Shown here: piece by piece, positions 13,866-15,445 of the stretch | How the letters are laid out: the number at the start of each line of letters is the position of its first letter | Position numbering within the stretch: position 1 is the first letter of the stretch | From: an uncultured Acholeplasmatales bacterium | GTDB taxonomy: Bacteria > Bacillota_I > Bacilli_A > ML615J-28 > CAG-698 | DNA length: 15,445 nt | Assembly: GCA_937877075.1 (NCBI GenBank) | Contig: CALEGD010000079.1 | Coordinates: 1-15,445, forward strand | Direction of reading: 5' to 3' | Made by a program: the position numbers and the translations under genes | The notes under the pieces: generated by a model | The model's input: only the letters and a program-made list of their open reading frames with translations | What the model was told of the DNA's origin: nothing | Database searches by the model: none

Positions 13866-14402
13866 ATGTTAGAGAAGAGTCAAGAACCTATTATGTTATT
13901 AGAAATGCCGAAGGAAAAAAAGGAAAAACCAATCAAATTTAGACGGCATGAAAAGAGAAAACTCCGAATTATCAATCGTTTGATAGCCGGTGAAATTAAC
14001 GGTCCTAAAGCAGCAAAAATGTTGAAGATTACAACCAGGCAAGTCAGAAACTTGAAACGTCAAGTTCTTGAAGAAGGTGAAACCGGAGTTGTTCATAAGA
14101 ACCGCTATTATAAACCGGCCAACACTTATGATGAAAGCATTAGAAAAGAATTGGCTCATATATATCGGACACAATATAAAGGAACCAATTTTACTGAGTT
14201 TGCTAGAATCATGCAAAGTCAAGGTTATGATCTTTCTCGAAGCACGATTTACAATATCTTACGTCAGAACCGGATTCGTTCCCCGCAAAGAAAACGTGTA
14301 AAAAGAAAGAAAAAGAAAACTACAACGACCACACCAACCATAACTACGGAGAACAAGATTAATGAAATCAAGAAAACAAACGAAGGAAATCAGAATCGGT
14401 AA
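13866..14402 (+). CDS. Helix-turn-helix protein resembling the DNA-binding half of an ISNCY-type transposase
   Basis: A 178-residue basic protein. Residues about 31-80 form a helix-turn-helix of the transposase type (INRLIAGEINGPKAAKMLKITTRQVRNLKRQVLEEGETGVVHKNR). Residues about 88-138 form a second DNA-binding unit with SRSTIYNILRQNRI as its recognition helix. This order is that of ISNCY-family transposase N-termini, in which a DDE nuclease domain would follow. Here the protein instead passes into a low-complexity tail rich in Lys, Thr and Asn (about 139-178), and no catalytic domain is present. AGGAGG (13855-13860) gives a strong start. The gene overlaps the ispG start by 41 bases in another frame, so the two are co-transcribed and probably coupled. 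It is most likely a domesticated regulator; the target is unknown. No terminal inverted repeats or target duplication were seen around it. Confidence 0.8.
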   Translation: MLEKSQEPIMLLEMPKEKKEKPIKFRRHEKRKLRIINRLIAGEINGPKAAKMLKITTRQVRNLKRQVLEEGETGVVHKNRYYKPANTYDESIRKELAHIYRTQYKGTNFTEFARIMQSQGYDLSRSTIYNILRQNRIRSPQRKRVKRKKKKTTTTTPTITTENKINEIKKTNEGNQNR

Positions 14403-15423
14403 TGTCATAATCGGAAAAGATTATCCGATTGCTATCCAAAGCATGACCAATACCAAAACCAAGGATTTAGATGCAACCGTTAAACAAATCCTCCGCTTAC
14501 AAGAAGTCGGGTGTGAAATAGTGAGGGTTGCAGTCCTTGATGAAGAGGATGCGAAAGCAATTGGGGATATAAAAAAACAAATATCCATACCGCTGGTAGC
14601 AGATATTCATTTTGACTATCGCTTAGCTTTAATAGCTATAGAATCCGGAATTGATAAACTAAGAATTAATCCCGGTAATATCGGCAGTCTCGATAGAATC
14701 AAAATGGTTGTTGAGAAATGCCGGGAAAAACAAATACCAATCAGAATCGGTGTTAACTCGGGATCTCTCGAAAAGGATCTCTTAAAGAAATACCAAGGTC
14801 CGACTGCAGAAGCACTTGTGGAAAGCGCAAAAAGACATGTTCAAATCCTTGAAGACCTTGACTTTCGAGATATAATTATCTCCCTTAAAGCCTCGGATGT
14901 AAAAAGAACTGTCGAAGCCTATCGGCTTGCCAGCCAAAATTTCCCCTATCCTTTACATATCGGGGTAACCGAAGCCGGAACTGCTAGATCCGGTGCAATC
15001 CGCTCGGCTATTGGTTTAGGAATTCTGCTTAATGAAGGGATCGGCGACACTCTCCGCGTTTCTTTAAGTGCGGATCCAGTAGAAGAAATAAAGGTTGGAA
15101 AAGCTATCCTTTCCGATCTTGGTTTATATGAAAAACCAATTCTAATCTCTTGCCCGACCTGTGGCAGAATACAATATGATATGCTTAAGATCGTGACGGA
15201 AATAGAAGATTATCTGGAAACACTCGGAAATAGAAAACTAAAGATTGCCATTATGGGTTGTGCGGTTAACGGACCAGGAGAAGCTTCCGAAGCTGATATT
15301 GGCATTGCCGGCGGAAGGAACGGAGCTTTACTCTTCAAAAAAGGTAAGATAATCCGTCGTATAGAGCAAGATGAAATCATTTCTGAACTTAAAAAAGAAA
15401 TAACGGCCTTGATTAATGAATAA
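14362..15423 (+). CDS. ispG: 4-hydroxy-3-methylbut-2-en-1-yl diphosphate synthase
   Basis: The 353-residue IspG (GcpE) enzyme of the MEP isoprenoid pathway: it reduces 2-C-methyl-D-erythritol 2,4-cyclodiphosphate to HMBPP using a [4Fe-4S] cluster, in the cytoplasm. The protein is complete and of bacterial (short) type. The TIM-barrel part starts with GNVIIGKDYPIAIQSMTNTKT; LVADIHFDYRLAL and RINPGNIG are conserved. The cluster ligands are Cys264 and Cys267 (SCPTCGR) and Cys300 (MGCAVNGPGE), with the fourth ligand position in the NGPGE Glu307. Nothing is missing. Its ATG lies inside the end of the helix-turn-helix gene, with GGAG at 14348-14351 ten bases upstream, a wide spacing. Its presence means this organism makes isoprenoids by the MEP route. 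Confidence 0.97.
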   Translation: MKSRKQTKEIRIGNVIIGKDYPIAIQSMTNTKTKDLDATVKQILRLQEVGCEIVRVAVLDEEDAKAIGDIKKQISIPLVADIHFDYRLALIAIESGIDKLRINPGNIGSLDRIKMVVEKCREKQIPIRIGVNSGSLEKDLLKKYQGPTAEALVESAKRHVQILEDLDFRDIIISLKASDVKRTVEAYRLASQNFPYPLHIGVTEAGTARSGAIRSAIGLGILLNEGIGDTLRVSLSADPVEEIKVGKAILSDLGLYEKPILISCPTCGRIQYDMLKIVTEIEDYLETLGNRKLKIAIMGCAVNGPGEASEADIGIAGGRNGALLFKKGKIIRRIEQDEIISELKKEITALINE

Positions 15424-15443
15424 TTAATTAAGACCGTTTTTTT
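15402..15443 (+). terminator. Terminator after ispG
   Basis: A long stem: AACGG (15402-15406) pairs with CCGTT (15434-15438) and CTTGATTAAT (15408-15417) with ATTAATTAAG (15423-15432), with one mismatch and one G-T pair. Seven T follow. The stem includes the last codons and the stop of ispG. Confidence 0.85.
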
Positions 15444-15445
15444 CT

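Noticed and set aside
13866..14402. A complete insertion sequence
   Set aside because: There is no DDE domain, no terminal inverted repeats and no target duplication; the protein stands in an operon with ispG.

Overview
The window is AT-rich bacterial DNA using the standard genetic code: UGA is a stop for rpmG and for the ABC ATPase fusion gene, and every Trp is UGG. Low GC, strong GGAGG-type ribosome sites, a YmaF-like protein, an MEP-pathway isoprenoid gene and a large internalin-repeat lipoprotein suggest a Bacillota/Mycoplasmatota lineage with a standard code (Acholeplasma/Izemoplasma/Haloplasma-like). This placement is an inference from style and gene content.

Layout. 1-660: 3' part of rarA (+) and a bidirectional terminator. 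673-2418 (-): a membrane protein with FtsK/SpoIIIE architecture whose ATPase motifs are destroyed. 2419-2822: AT-rich non-coding stretch with a promoter and a strong terminator. 2823-11857 (-): a compact five-gene operon, spaced 7-14 bases, running from an extended -10 promoter near 11903-11931. In transcription order it encodes a YwaF/TMEM164-like membrane protein, a second YwaF/TMEM164-like membrane domain fused to an ABC ATPase, a twelve-segment ABC exporter-type permease, a small exported protein, and a 1310-residue lipoprotein with six Listeria-Bacteroides (InlB-type) repeats. 12041-12796 (-): a short-chain dehydrogenase. 12942-13436 (-): a histidine-rich YmaF-like protein, divergent from rpmG (L33; 13584-13739, +). 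13866-15423 (+): a helix-turn-helix protein resembling the DNA-binding half of an ISNCY-type transposase, overlapping the start of ispG by 41 bases; a terminator closes the window.

How it fits together. The five-gene operon is the most unusual part. Its parts look like a cell-envelope export or modification machine: ATPase plus permease supply an ABC exporter, the two YwaF/TMEM164-like domains keep the Cys and His positions that are catalytic candidates in the eukaryotic relative, and the last two genes are exported or lipid-anchored surface proteins. The joint function is inference. The degenerate FtsK next to it and the domesticated transposase-like regulator coupled to ispG are two further oddities.
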